From JBKCUI01 sp052161605 (GTDB taxonomy: Bacteria > Planctomycetota > Planctomycetia > Pirellulales > Pirellulaceae): a stretch of DNA of 64,000 nt. Shown piece after piece: positions 8,675-16,925 of this stretch. Made by a program: the position numbers and the translations under genes. Location: assembly GCA_052161605.1 (NCBI GenBank), contig CP197409.1; one strand, 5' to 3'. How positions within the stretch are numbered: the stretch's first letter is position 1; each line of letters begins with the position of its first letter. A model generated the notes under the pieces. That model was not told where the DNA came from, did not search any database, and saw only the letters and a program-made list of their open reading frames with translations.

Positions 8675-9076
8675 CACGACAGCTAAGGACACCGATGAGA
8701 TAGCGAGAGACATAGCGTTGAGCCTAGCATTCCTAAAAGGCACTCTCGATTTTGTAGATGACACTTCAAGCATTGGGGCATCCTCAGGCAGTGGTAGCGT
8801 GTTCTGATCACTTGCAGTGTACGGGGGGGGGGGGGCTGTGTCAAGATACTGAATTGAAGAAACCCCAAATGATCTCCTTGACGCTGGATAGGAGTTTCAA
8901 GGTCATCTTTCCAATGCCATCCAATGGTAATCGAGACTGTCACGAGATCATGAAAGTGTTAGCGATTAATGAACGTAGTTTGGAGGCTATTTCCATTGTA
9001 TAGACCAAGAAATCAGAAACCGCCGCGTTACAAGGTTCTACATGGATTTGTATGCCAGACTGTACTTCACTTCGCA
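8675..9076. other. Gene-free stretch with a G-run
   Basis: About 400 bp between the 3' end of the DMT transporter gene and the start of the DUF1573-like gene. It must hold the promoter of the latter and contains the G homopolymer at 8823-8835. No other feature was seen. Confidence 0.5.
8823..8835. repeat. Poly-G tract (13 G)
   Basis: An uninterrupted run of 13 G on the plus strand, about 150 bp upstream of the minus-strand start at 8674. Runs of this length slip readily during replication and can vary between cells, but they are also prone to assembly error. Confidence 0.85.
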
Positions 9077-10180
9077 CTACGTTATCAGTGGTTCCAGGGG
9101 CTCTTTGGCCTCCTGGGGCAGGCTGTCCTTCCTCTTTTGCGGCCATAGGGCGACTACGTTGGCGACGCAGACTAGAAAGCCACCCAGGATCAACTCCATG
9201 GTAATCGATTCGTTGCCGTATTGCATTAACACCATCGTCGCTAGCCAACCAGGAATAAACATGGCCCAAAGGGATGCGAACAACGGCTCGGTGCTGTAAA
9301 TCACCGAAGCCTGTGAGGCGGAAACAAATGGCTGGTAAGTGTTCATTCCTAAAAAAGATATGAGCGAGCAAAACACTGCCAGAAAAAATACAATGCCTAG
9401 AAACATAGGACTGACAAAGAGTCCCGTCCAGTTGGGTGCTGCCCCCTCGGGTGTCAACTCTTTGCTAGGGAAGAACGCCTGAATAACCGTAAATGTACCT
9501 AAAGCAATCACGACCGTGGTCAAGAACATCCCAGGGGTGAAGTAGGCCGAGCGATGCTTCTTGCCATACCAATCGACGAGCAAAACCTGAACACTAAAAA
9601 ACAATGATCCTAACGTAGTCCATACATCACCCCAATTCAATGGGACTCGCTCTTGACCTGACGGTGCACCATTTTGTTCCGGAGCCGGCGAGTGAAAGAC
9701 TCCCGATAAGATCAGCACACCTAGCAAGGCGAGAATGGCACCGATCCAAACATTCCGCCCCGGAGCTTGCCTCAAGATCAGGCTCGCCAAGATGGGGGTG
9801 TAGACTGCGGTTAGGCTGGTGAGAAATCCGCTTCGAGACGCTGGGATCGACGCCAAGCCGATCACTTGGAGGATGAGCCCAGCGCAAAAGAAAACACCGA
9901 TCCAGATACCTGCCGTCCATTCCGTGCGAGTTGCTTTGATGGCTAGACGGGACAGAAGCGTGAGAAGCAAGAGCGAAGCGAATAAGAATCGGATACCGAT
10001 CATCAGGGACGATGACGACAACTGCATGGAGACCGACCACGAACGAGGCTCGACTCCGGGCAATACCACCTGGGATATGACTTCGTTTAACGCCTTCATA
10101 ATGGGGAACGACATTCCCCACAGTGCGTTCACGCCCACCAAAGCTGCTACCGCAATGAGCACTTCCCGATTCTTGTTCAA
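9077..10180 (-). CDS. DMT-superfamily (EamA) transporter
   Basis: A 367-residue polytopic membrane protein with about ten hydrophobic helices arranged as two halves, matching the two EamA repeats of drug/metabolite transporters. The N-terminal helix VGVNALWGMSFPIMKAL carries the typical WG.sf...k pattern, and IPASRSGFLTSL followed by YTPILASLIL is the classic end of the first repeat; YSTEPLFASLWAMF in the second half repeats it. Expected to export or import small metabolites across the inner membrane; the substrate cannot be told. It lies 80 bp downstream of the membrane protein gene at 10261-11355 in the same direction and may be co-transcribed. Confidence 0.85.
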   Translation of the reverse strand: MNKNREVLIAVAALVGVNALWGMSFPIMKALNEVISQVVLPGVEPRSWSVSMQLSSSSLMIGIRFLFASLLLLTLLSRLAIKATRTEWTAGIWIGVFFCAGLILQVIGLASIPASRSGFLTSLTAVYTPILASLILRQAPGRNVWIGAILALLGVLILSGVFHSPAPEQNGAPSGQERVPLNWGDVWTTLGSLFFSVQVLLVDWYGKKHRSAYFTPGMFLTTVVIALGTFTVIQAFFPSKELTPEGAAPNWTGLFVSPMFLGIVFFLAVFCSLISFLGMNTYQPFVSASQASVIYSTEPLFASLWAMFIPGWLATMVLMQYGNESITMELILGGFLVCVANVVALWPQKRKDSLPQEAKEPLEPLIT

Positions 10181-10260
10181 AATACCCTGCCGCTTCCTAC
10201 ACTCGCCCTATTGTTGTAATGAACGTAGTGTAGCGAGGTTTCCCCATATGGCGAGCCAAC

Positions 10261-11355
10261 TCAATTCAGAAAGAACGGGACCGGGGGAAGAACAGTGTGC
10301 TGCAATAGAAATACATAGCCCCCCTCCCAAGATGTAAACTTGGCAAAGTACAATATCCCAATGTACGCGAGTAGAATTGCGAGTTGAGGCCCCCAGGCAA
10401 TATAACGCCAGAACCAATGCGTTCGCTTAACCGATCGTTGAGATCGCCCCCACGCCCAACCAATCGCTAGATGGGCCGGAAACAGAAAGAACACAAAAAA
10501 GAAGGTCAGGATCCAAGTCAGATCTTTTGGAAGGGGTTCGATCCTCAATAAATAGAGCGGGGTCGCAAACAAGAACAGGATTAGTATGCCCACAAGCATC
10601 GACCAGGGAACTCGCTTATAAGCCTCGCGAACCCGTCTGTATTGGAACAAAGAGCGGATGCTTCGATCCGTTGTGAATTGCACTTGGAGAAACGGCACCA
10701 TGGCCAAAACCCAAGTCATGAGGAGCACACCGATGATTCCCAGCAGTGCCGTGCCATCTCCCGGGCGATTCAACGCTACCAGGATCATTCCCGATGGAAC
10801 TGCCAGCCAAACGATTGCTCCGATAGAAGCCAACAGGCCGGTCCACATCAATCGAGGCAAGTGCAGAGAGGCAACTAGATTCCATAATCGATCTTCCGCC
10901 TGACGCCATGTCTCAGGCCGCCAAATCGTTTTCACAAATCGAACGGGGGCAGGCCATGCGAAATCTCGGAATCGACCGCCACGAAATAAAGCCCAGCCGA
11001 CCCATATGACCCAAGCATAGGACAACAGGAAACTCGCGAAGCGTATTCGCCGCCCGTTCGGGTTGCCTGGCTCAATAAGCTCTGCGGTGTAGGCCAAATC
11101 GGTAACATACCAAACGGCCAACCAACTCGACCCAACACAAATCGCAGCAACCAAAACTCGACGCGCGGTCTGTTGTCCAGGGATGCACTCACTCCAGCTA
11201 AGCTTCCGCGACATGCGTGACGAACATTCCAGCAGATAGCCAAACGCGGCGAACTGCAAAACAGGAATTGCCGCGATGGCGCTGATCAGAATCACCAGGC
11301 AACCGTAAGACCACAGCCCCCTCAGCCCTCGGTATGCCCCATGAATCAACCACAT
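10261..11355 (-). CDS. Polytopic membrane protein of unknown function
   Basis: A protein of 364 residues with roughly six to seven hydrophobic helices: near the N-terminus (VILISAIAAIPVLQFAAFGY), around residues 70, 115, 175 and 205, and three in the C-terminal half (LVGILILFLFATPLYLL, LTFFFVFFLFPAHLAIGW, LAILLAYIGILYFAKF). An Arg/Trp-rich loop lies in the middle. I do not recognise the family; the N-terminal helix layout resembles planctomycete-specific DUF-type membrane proteins. Orientation and spacing suggest a unit with the DMT transporter downstream. Confidence 0.65.
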   Translation of the reverse strand: MWLIHGAYRGLRGLWSYGCLVILISAIAAIPVLQFAAFGYLLECSSRMSRKLSWSECIPGQQTARRVLVAAICVGSSWLAVWYVTDLAYTAELIEPGNPNGRRIRFASFLLSYAWVIWVGWALFRGGRFRDFAWPAPVRFVKTIWRPETWRQAEDRLWNLVASLHLPRLMWTGLLASIGAIVWLAVPSGMILVALNRPGDGTALLGIIGVLLMTWVLAMVPFLQVQFTTDRSIRSLFQYRRVREAYKRVPWSMLVGILILFLFATPLYLLRIEPLPKDLTWILTFFFVFFLFPAHLAIGWAWGRSQRSVKRTHWFWRYIAWGPQLAILLAYIGILYFAKFTSWEGGYVFLLQHTVLPPVPFFLN

Positions 11356-11496
11356 ATCAAACCCAAAAAATCTGGCTAGCCAAGAACTATCACCTGTTTC
11401 GCCATCGCGTTATATTTGGCGCTGCTTCCCCTATTCGTATTGGACAAACAAATATTGGAAAAATAACAACACTTCTCGCTGTAGGCATCCGACTTC

Positions 11497-11614
11497 ACCC
11501 TCCCCAAACTTCGTTTAGGGGAGGGTCAGCCCACGTCAAGCGTGGCTGGGGAGGGGCATTCGCATGGTTGGAAGGCTCGATTGCCGACCCTCCCGGTCGC
11601 TTCGCTGGGAGGGT
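11497..11614. repeat. Cluster of CCCTCCC inverted repeats (MITE-like)
   Basis: Three hairpins lie in 118 bp: ACCCTCCCC-AAAC...GTTT-A-GGGGAGGGT at 11497-11526 (13 pairs, one bulged A), CCACG-tcaag-CGTGG at 11531-11545, and ACCCTCCC (11587-11594) with GGGAGGGT (11607-11614). The outer two share the same stem sequence. The block fills the gap between the genes at 11641 and 11355, and resembles the short structured repeats scattered through planctomycete genomes; it could also attenuate transcription. Confidence 0.7.
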
Positions 11615-11640
11615 GAGGAGCGAAGTACATTCTGCGGCGG

Positions 11641-12471
11641 CTACTTGGGAATGCGAATTTCAAAGAGGTGCGGCCAGTTCTTGCCCGTGACAAAGATCCG
11701 CTTGGTATCAGGATCGTAAGCAATACCGTTCATCACGGATTCCCTGTGCCGTCTGTTCTGGGGATAGATGTGCTGGAGATCCACCCAGCCCAGCACTGCT
11801 CCCGTGTCAGGTGAGATCCTCGCGATTCGGTCTTCATACCAAATATTAGCCCATATCTCGCCATCGATCCATTCGAGCTCGTTTAGTGATTTGAGACGTT
11901 GGCGACGATCGGTGACATCCAACTTCTTGGTAACTTTAAACGTTTCCGGATCGATAAATCGAATCGTCGGTGTGCCATCGCTAAGAATCAATTCGTTGCC
12001 GTCGGTGGTCAGACCCCACCCCTCAAACTCGTAGACGAAATGCCCGAGAAGCTCGAGCGTGTTCACATCGTACACCAAGCAATAGTTATCCTGCCAAGTC
12101 AACTGATAGATCTTGTCGTTCAAGATCGTGATGCCCTCGCCGAAATAATCAGGGCTTAGCGGTACGGGAGGCACGACATCTTTACCGTCTTCGAGTTTCA
12201 CCTTCCGGAGTAAAGACCGCCCCTTTTGGCCGGTTCCCTCATATAAATAGCCGTTGTAGAAAACCAACCCCTGTGTAAACGCCGTGGGATCGTGAGGGTA
12301 CTTGTTGACGACCTCGCCTTTCTTGGTTTCGAGCGGCTTAATGACCTGAGCACAACCGAGGACGGCCAAAAGCAGAACGAGCGAGCACGCAAAACCGAAT
12401 CCATAAGCAAGGATTCGATCAGGCGAGAACTGGTGTTGAATTCCAACTCGGTTTTGTAATCCAGCCTTCAT
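11641..12471 (-). CDS. Glutamine cyclotransferase-like lipoprotein
   Basis: A 276-residue protein with an N-terminal hydrophobic segment ending in LLLAVLGC, a lipobox (modified Cys near residue 40), so the mature protein should be lipid-anchored outside the cytoplasmic membrane. The rest matches glutaminyl-peptide cyclotransferases of the plant/bacterial type (five-bladed β-propeller, PF05096): HDPTAFTQGLVF, EGTGQKGRS, EGWGLTTDG, LNELEWIDGEIWANIW and MNGIAYD appear in the expected order. Such enzymes turn N-terminal glutamine into pyroglutamate with release of ammonia. Length is normal for the family. Natural substrates in planctomycetes are unknown. Confidence 0.88.
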   Translation of the reverse strand: MKAGLQNRVGIQHQFSPDRILAYGFGFACSLVLLLAVLGCAQVIKPLETKKGEVVNKYPHDPTAFTQGLVFYNGYLYEGTGQKGRSLLRKVKLEDGKDVVPPVPLSPDYFGEGITILNDKIYQLTWQDNYCLVYDVNTLELLGHFVYEFEGWGLTTDGNELILSDGTPTIRFIDPETFKVTKKLDVTDRRQRLKSLNELEWIDGEIWANIWYEDRIARISPDTGAVLGWVDLQHIYPQNRRHRESVMNGIAYDPDTKRIFVTGKNWPHLFEIRIPK

Positions 12472-12639
12472 TGTTGGTCATTTAGAAAAGCGGCATACTG
12501 AAAGGTAGGAGCCGTCGCATCTCAGGTTGTTGCGGCCCTCGCATTACCCAGCAGTTTAATCCATTTCCCGACCAGGGCCTATCCGAAAAGGATAGATCCC
12601 CGCTGGGCTGTAATCCCGTTTGACGGAGAGTCTTTGCCC

Positions 12640-13782
12640 CTACCAACGCCGAATCGACTGCAAATTATTGAGTATTTCACTCGCTTCCTGGCTAAGCCCC
12701 ATATGTGAGTCCGCCTGATTGAGCTCGAGAAAAACGATAAACTTGGAGTGGTCTGCTCCCGAATAAACGATCGGAGCAGGCGATAAATGCAGAACGCAGT
12801 TGACCTGATTGTTCCAGCGTGACGTGTACAACTGTCCCCCCAGCGATTGCTCAGGCTTGAGCCCGTAAAATTGGACCATGAGATTCGCTAAAAGGGACGG
12901 ATCACCGGTCAGTCCATGTACGTTTATTCTCCGAACCGACTGGCGACTGTCGAAATAGTAAGTGAGCGTCCCAGCTAGGTCGGTAGGTTGCGTGCCGGTA
13001 ATCAAGGGAACCCGCATTCCATCGAGCTGGACATTCGCCAGGACCGTTGTGACTCGAGAGAAGCGTTGTGTTAGCCAAAGTGGTGTCACGTCGAATCGCA
13101 AGACCTCTCGCAAGTCCTGGACGTTCCCTCCCCCCACCGTAGTGGGCTGTCGTTGCAATTGCTGCAAGCTCGGCACACCAATCGTGTAGTCCCAAAGTTG
13201 ACTCGTACCACCCGGAACCAAGTTCGCAGGCCCTTGCCGCGTCTCTAAGTTGGCGTAACCACTATTGGGTGTATTGGGTGAATGGTTAGGTGCTTGATTG
13301 GGGACTTGGTTGGGGGCTTGGTACGGCTGAGGGTACCCCATTACTTGGCCATTGGGACCGATCGGTGTAATGGTAGCCGGTCCGTAGACAACTTGCGGTT
13401 GCTGTGGGTAACCGGTCTGAGGTGGCTGCTGCTGATACTGTTGTGGATGCTGAGGGAAAGATTGTTGAGCGTAAGACTGCTGCTGACCGCCGTAGCCATA
13501 AGAGTTTGGAGCTACCGCACCTTGCTGAGCGCTTGGCATGCTCTGCAAACTACCCAGTGCACCGACGTAGGGTGCCGTTACACCTTGATCAAGCTGTTGA
13601 TTTAGAAAGCTGAGTGAGGCGGGGTCTTCTTGAGCCGTATTAGGCGGGCTCTGACTGGCCCCCGTGATCACCCGTCGCACAACTGCCCCTGCATCGGTCT
13701 CAAAGGCAGCATAAGGACCTCCGATGGCTGCGGCTAACACTGCGACCGCACCGACAGGCTTCTGCAGAACATTTGTAAACAT
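12640..13782 (-). CDS. Pro/Gln-rich protein, planctomycete-type hypothetical (possibly DUF6690)
   Basis: The ATG at 13782 gives MFTNVLQKPVGAVAVLAAAI, a short hydrophobic N-terminus that suits a membrane anchor or signal; the longer frame to 13827 adds a charged leader. Total 380 residues. Roughly residues 85-175 are low complexity, rich in Gln, Pro, Tyr and Asn (YAQQSFPQHPQQYQQQPPQ, then NQVPNQAPNHSPNTPN). The C-terminal half is folded-looking: WLTQRFSRVTTVLANVQLDG and the tail with NNQVNCVLHLSPAP. I recall similar planctomycete proteins under DUF6690 but cannot confirm it. The product is probably envelope-associated; function unknown. Confidence 0.65.
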   Translation of the reverse strand: MFTNVLQKPVGAVAVLAAAIGGPYAAFETDAGAVVRRVITGASQSPPNTAQEDPASLSFLNQQLDQGVTAPYVGALGSLQSMPSAQQGAVAPNSYGYGGQQQSYAQQSFPQHPQQYQQQPPQTGYPQQPQVVYGPATITPIGPNGQVMGYPQPYQAPNQVPNQAPNHSPNTPNSGYANLETRQGPANLVPGGTSQLWDYTIGVPSLQQLQRQPTTVGGGNVQDLREVLRFDVTPLWLTQRFSRVTTVLANVQLDGMRVPLITGTQPTDLAGTLTYYFDSRQSVRRINVHGLTGDPSLLANLMVQFYGLKPEQSLGGQLYTSRWNNQVNCVLHLSPAPIVYSGADHSKFIVFLELNQADSHMGLSQEASEILNNLQSIRRW

Positions 13783-14008
13783 GGAACGAATCTTTCGGAG
13801 ATAAGGATGGTCACCTAATGGACCCACGCGGAATAGACTCTCCGAGCCTTATAGATCATCGATCGGGATAATCACCCGTGGTCACGCGTATCCGTTCGCA
13901 TCTCTGTAAGTCGTCCATGGCAACACAGAATCTTGAATGATACGTTGGCTAATTTCTTAAGGTAACTTTGATTCGGTAGGGTTTGATCGATTGTAGGAAT
14001 GGGATCGA

Positions 14009-16033
14009 CTAAGACGGATTCACAAACCGCTCCACAAACTCCGCTTCGGTGAGGATTGCGACACCGAGGCCTTTGGCTTTCTCGAGCTTGCTACCTGCAT
14101 CCTCACCTGCCACGAGAAAGTCAGTCTTTTTGGACACGCTACTCGAAGCACGTCCGCCGAGCCGTTCGATTAACCTCTCAATTTCATCGCGAGAGTACTT
14201 TCTCAATGTCCCAGTAACGACTAGCGTCTTTCCAGCCAGCGTTCCCGAGCTGTCCACCTTGTCCTCTTCGGATGCCATGAGCGAAACACCAGAAGCCCGT
14301 AGCTGCGAGACGATCTCTTGACCTTCGCTGCTTTGAAAAAAATCAAAGACACTCTTGGCAATAATAGGGCCGATCTCGTCAACGCTACTTAACGTTTCCA
14401 AGTCTGCTGCCATCAACGAATCGATGTCGTTGAATCGTCGGGCCAATATCTGCGCCACACGTTGCCCTACGTGCCGAATGGAAATGGCGTTTAAGACTCG
14501 ACTCAATCCGCGACTCTTGCTGGCGTCGATACCAGAGAGTAGATTCTCAGCCGACTTCTTGCCCATACGTTCTAGTGTCATCAGCTTATCGAGACCGAGC
14601 GCGTACAAGTCGCCAAAATTCTGTACCATGTTGGCATCGACGAGCTGATTCACCAGCTTTTCTCCAAGCCCCTCGATATCCATGCAATCTCGTGTGGCGA
14701 AGTAACGCAAACGTTGCCGCCACAGTGCGGGACACTCTTTAGAAACACAGCGAATGTAAACCCCTTGAGCATCCTTGACCAAATCGGAATCGCAGGCGGG
14801 GCACTTCGTTGGAAACTGAAACACTGGCAAATCCGATTCGCGACGATGGCGTTCCACTCTCACGATATGCGGTATGATCTTGCCCGCTTTTTCGACCACG
14901 ACCCAATCCCCAACTCGAACATCTTTCCGTTCGATCTCTTCCGCATTATGCAACGATGCTCGCGATACGGTGGTGCCTGCTAATTGAACTGGCTCGAGTT
15001 CGGCCACCGGCGTAACCGTTCCTGTCTTGCCAATCTGAGTACGGATCTCGAGGAGCTTGGTAACCGCTTCGTACTTTTCGATTTTGTAAGCGATCACCCA
15101 ACGAGGCGACTTGGAGGTGGAACCAAGTGTTTCTCGCTGATCGAACGAGTTCACCTTGATAACAATTCCGTCTACCTCGAAGTCCAAACTGTGCAAGTTC
15201 TCGACGATAGAATTGCAATGAACAATCAACTCCTCTTTGTTCGTAAAGCTCTTAACCCCCGGCGTGAGTGGAATCCCGAGTTGGCGAACTCGATTCAAAA
15301 AACCAGTATGGGTTCGTTCCTTAACTCCTTCGCAAAATCCCATGCCATGACAAAGGAATCGCAATCGCCGTTGCGCACATATGCGAGAATCGAGTAGCCG
15401 AACGGCACCGGCTGTTACATTGCGAGTGTTCTTGAATTCGGCTTCTCCGTTTCGGACGCGTTCCTCATTGAGCAAAACCAGATCGGAGTTGTTCATGTAA
15501 ATTTCCCCCCGCAATTCCAAAACCCTCGGAATGTCCTCTCCGAAAAGTTTGTGAGGAAGGCCACGCAAGGTCCGTACGTTGTGTGTGATATCATCACCGA
15601 CCTCGCCGTTTCCGCGCGTCACGGCTTGAACGAGACGCCCCTCTTCGTAGCGAATCGATGCTGCAACACCGTCCACCTTGAGCTCTACCACCCATTCGAT
15701 GGCTTCTCCGGGTAGCAGTTTCTCGGTGCGATGAAAATAATCCCGCAGTTCCCCTTCGGTGTAGGTGTTGTCGATCGACAACATAGGGACGCGATGCGTC
15801 ACCTGGGTTAAACCCTCGAGCGGTGCATCGCCGAGTCGCCGAGTCGGGCTATCATCGCTGATCAAGCTCGGAAAGCGGGCTTCAAGGTCCTGCAACTCCT
15901 TCATCAACACGTCGTATTCAAGATCCGAAATCGTTGGCTCGGCAAGAATATAATACTTGTAATCGTGCTGCCGAATCGACTCGGCCAATTGAGCAATCCG
16001 CTGTATCGCCTGTTGTTCAGTAAGTTGTGACAT
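14009..16033 (-). CDS. ligA: NAD-dependent DNA ligase LigA
   Basis: Seals nicks in duplex DNA during replication and repair using NAD+. The product has 674 residues, the usual length. Visible domains: the N-terminal Ia region (YKYYILAEPTISDLEYD), the adenylation domain with the KxDG motif ELKVDGVAA (nucleophile Lys119) and TRGNGEVGDDIT, the OB fold, a four-cysteine zinc finger (C411, C414, C429, C434), helix-hairpin-helix repeats (LMTLERMGKKSAENLL, LSSVDEIGPIIAKSV) and a C-terminal BRCT domain from about residue 596 (TLAGKTLVVTGTLRKYSRDE). All expected catalytic and metal-binding residues are present, so this should be the housekeeping ligase. The start MSQLTEQQAIQRIAQL is in the normal place. 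Confidence 0.97.
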   Translation of the reverse strand: MSQLTEQQAIQRIAQLAESIRQHDYKYYILAEPTISDLEYDVLMKELQDLEARFPSLISDDSPTRRLGDAPLEGLTQVTHRVPMLSIDNTYTEGELRDYFHRTEKLLPGEAIEWVVELKVDGVAASIRYEEGRLVQAVTRGNGEVGDDITHNVRTLRGLPHKLFGEDIPRVLELRGEIYMNNSDLVLLNEERVRNGEAEFKNTRNVTAGAVRLLDSRICAQRRLRFLCHGMGFCEGVKERTHTGFLNRVRQLGIPLTPGVKSFTNKEELIVHCNSIVENLHSLDFEVDGIVIKVNSFDQRETLGSTSKSPRWVIAYKIEKYEAVTKLLEIRTQIGKTGTVTPVAELEPVQLAGTTVSRASLHNAEEIERKDVRVGDWVVVEKAGKIIPHIVRVERHRRESDLPVFQFPTKCPACDSDLVKDAQGVYIRCVSKECPALWRQRLRYFATRDCMDIEGLGEKLVNQLVDANMVQNFGDLYALGLDKLMTLERMGKKSAENLLSGIDASKSRGLSRVLNAISIRHVGQRVAQILARRFNDIDSLMAADLETLSSVDEIGPIIAKSVFDFFQSSEGQEIVSQLRASGVSLMASEEDKVDSSGTLAGKTLVVTGTLRKYSRDEIERLIERLGGRASSSVSKKTDFLVAGEDAGSKLEKAKGLGVAILTEAEFVERFVNPS

Positions 16034-16117
16034 TCGAGTGATGAGAGAATGGGTAGATTATGATGCAGAACCTTGCGAGAAGACGGTATGTTAATGGAAC
16101 AAGAGGACGTTGATGGA

Positions 16118-16852
16118 TCAAGCGGGATCGGCCACAAAGCGATACCCTGCATCGCGAACCGTTAAAAAGTGCTTTGGCTTACCGGAGTCGATTTCAAAGA
16201 TCTTTCTCAGTCGCAGCATGAATTGGTCAACACTTCGGGTCTGCATTTCGCCGCTCATGTCCCATACCTCGGCCAGCAACTCTTGACGGCTGATAACTCG
16301 GCCTTCGTTTTCGATAAAGTATCGGAGCAGCTGCAACTCTTTGTGTGTCATCTTGTACTCTTTGTCATCCACGAAAACTTCGTAGCGTTCAAAGTTGATC
16401 TTTGCTCGTCCGAATTCTACATCAACCACTTTTGTTGGGGCCGGCTTGCTGGGAGTTTGAGCTTGTGCAGGATGCAAGCGAAGTAGATTCTTGACCCGCG
16501 AAAAAAGTTCGTCGAGATCGAAAGGCTTGGTTAAATACTGATTGGCTCCACAATCGAAACCGCGAGTACGATCTTCTGCTAGGCTTCGGGCACTGAGGAT
16601 TAAAACTGGCACGAGAATGCCATCACCGCGAATCTCTTCGCACACCGCATATCCACTCATACCTGGGAGCATGAGATCGAGAATTATCAAATCGTACACC
16701 CCTGGGCTTCCTTTGATCAACTTTAGAGCGGTGGGGCCATCGTCGACGAGCGTAACCTTGTACCCTTCCTGTTCCAAGTTGTATTTGACGATCGTGGCCA
16801 AGTGCTTTTCGTCCTCGACCACGAGGATGTTATGTTTATGTTTCGTAGTCAT
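16118..16852 (-). CDS. OmpR/PhoB-family response regulator (orphan)
   Basis: A DNA-binding two-component regulator of 244 residues. The receiver domain (1-120) has the acidic pair in VVEDE, phosphoacceptor Asp59 (LIILDLMLPGMSG), the switch Ser87 and the conserved Lys109 (YLTKPFDLDEL). The C-terminal domain (about 145-242) is a winged helix of the trans_reg_C type (KEYKMTHKELQLLRYFIENE, SRQELLAEVWDM, RSVDQFMLRLRKIFE, TVRDAGYRF). No histidine kinase gene is adjacent, so its partner is elsewhere. The downstream ligA is only about 85 bp away on the same strand; co-transcription is possible but not shown. Confidence 0.93.
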   Translation of the reverse strand: MTTKHKHNILVVEDEKHLATIVKYNLEQEGYKVTLVDDGPTALKLIKGSPGVYDLIILDLMLPGMSGYAVCEEIRGDGILVPVLILSARSLAEDRTRGFDCGANQYLTKPFDLDELFSRVKNLLRLHPAQAQTPSKPAPTKVVDVEFGRAKINFERYEVFVDDKEYKMTHKELQLLRYFIENEGRVISRQELLAEVWDMSGEMQTRSVDQFMLRLRKIFEIDSGKPKHFLTVRDAGYRFVADPA

Positions 16853-16925
16853 GTTGTCACAGTTGTTTGCATATCGTTGTGCATAAGCAGCTCCCTCTCA
16901 GATTCCCTTGAACAAAATTCGCTGC

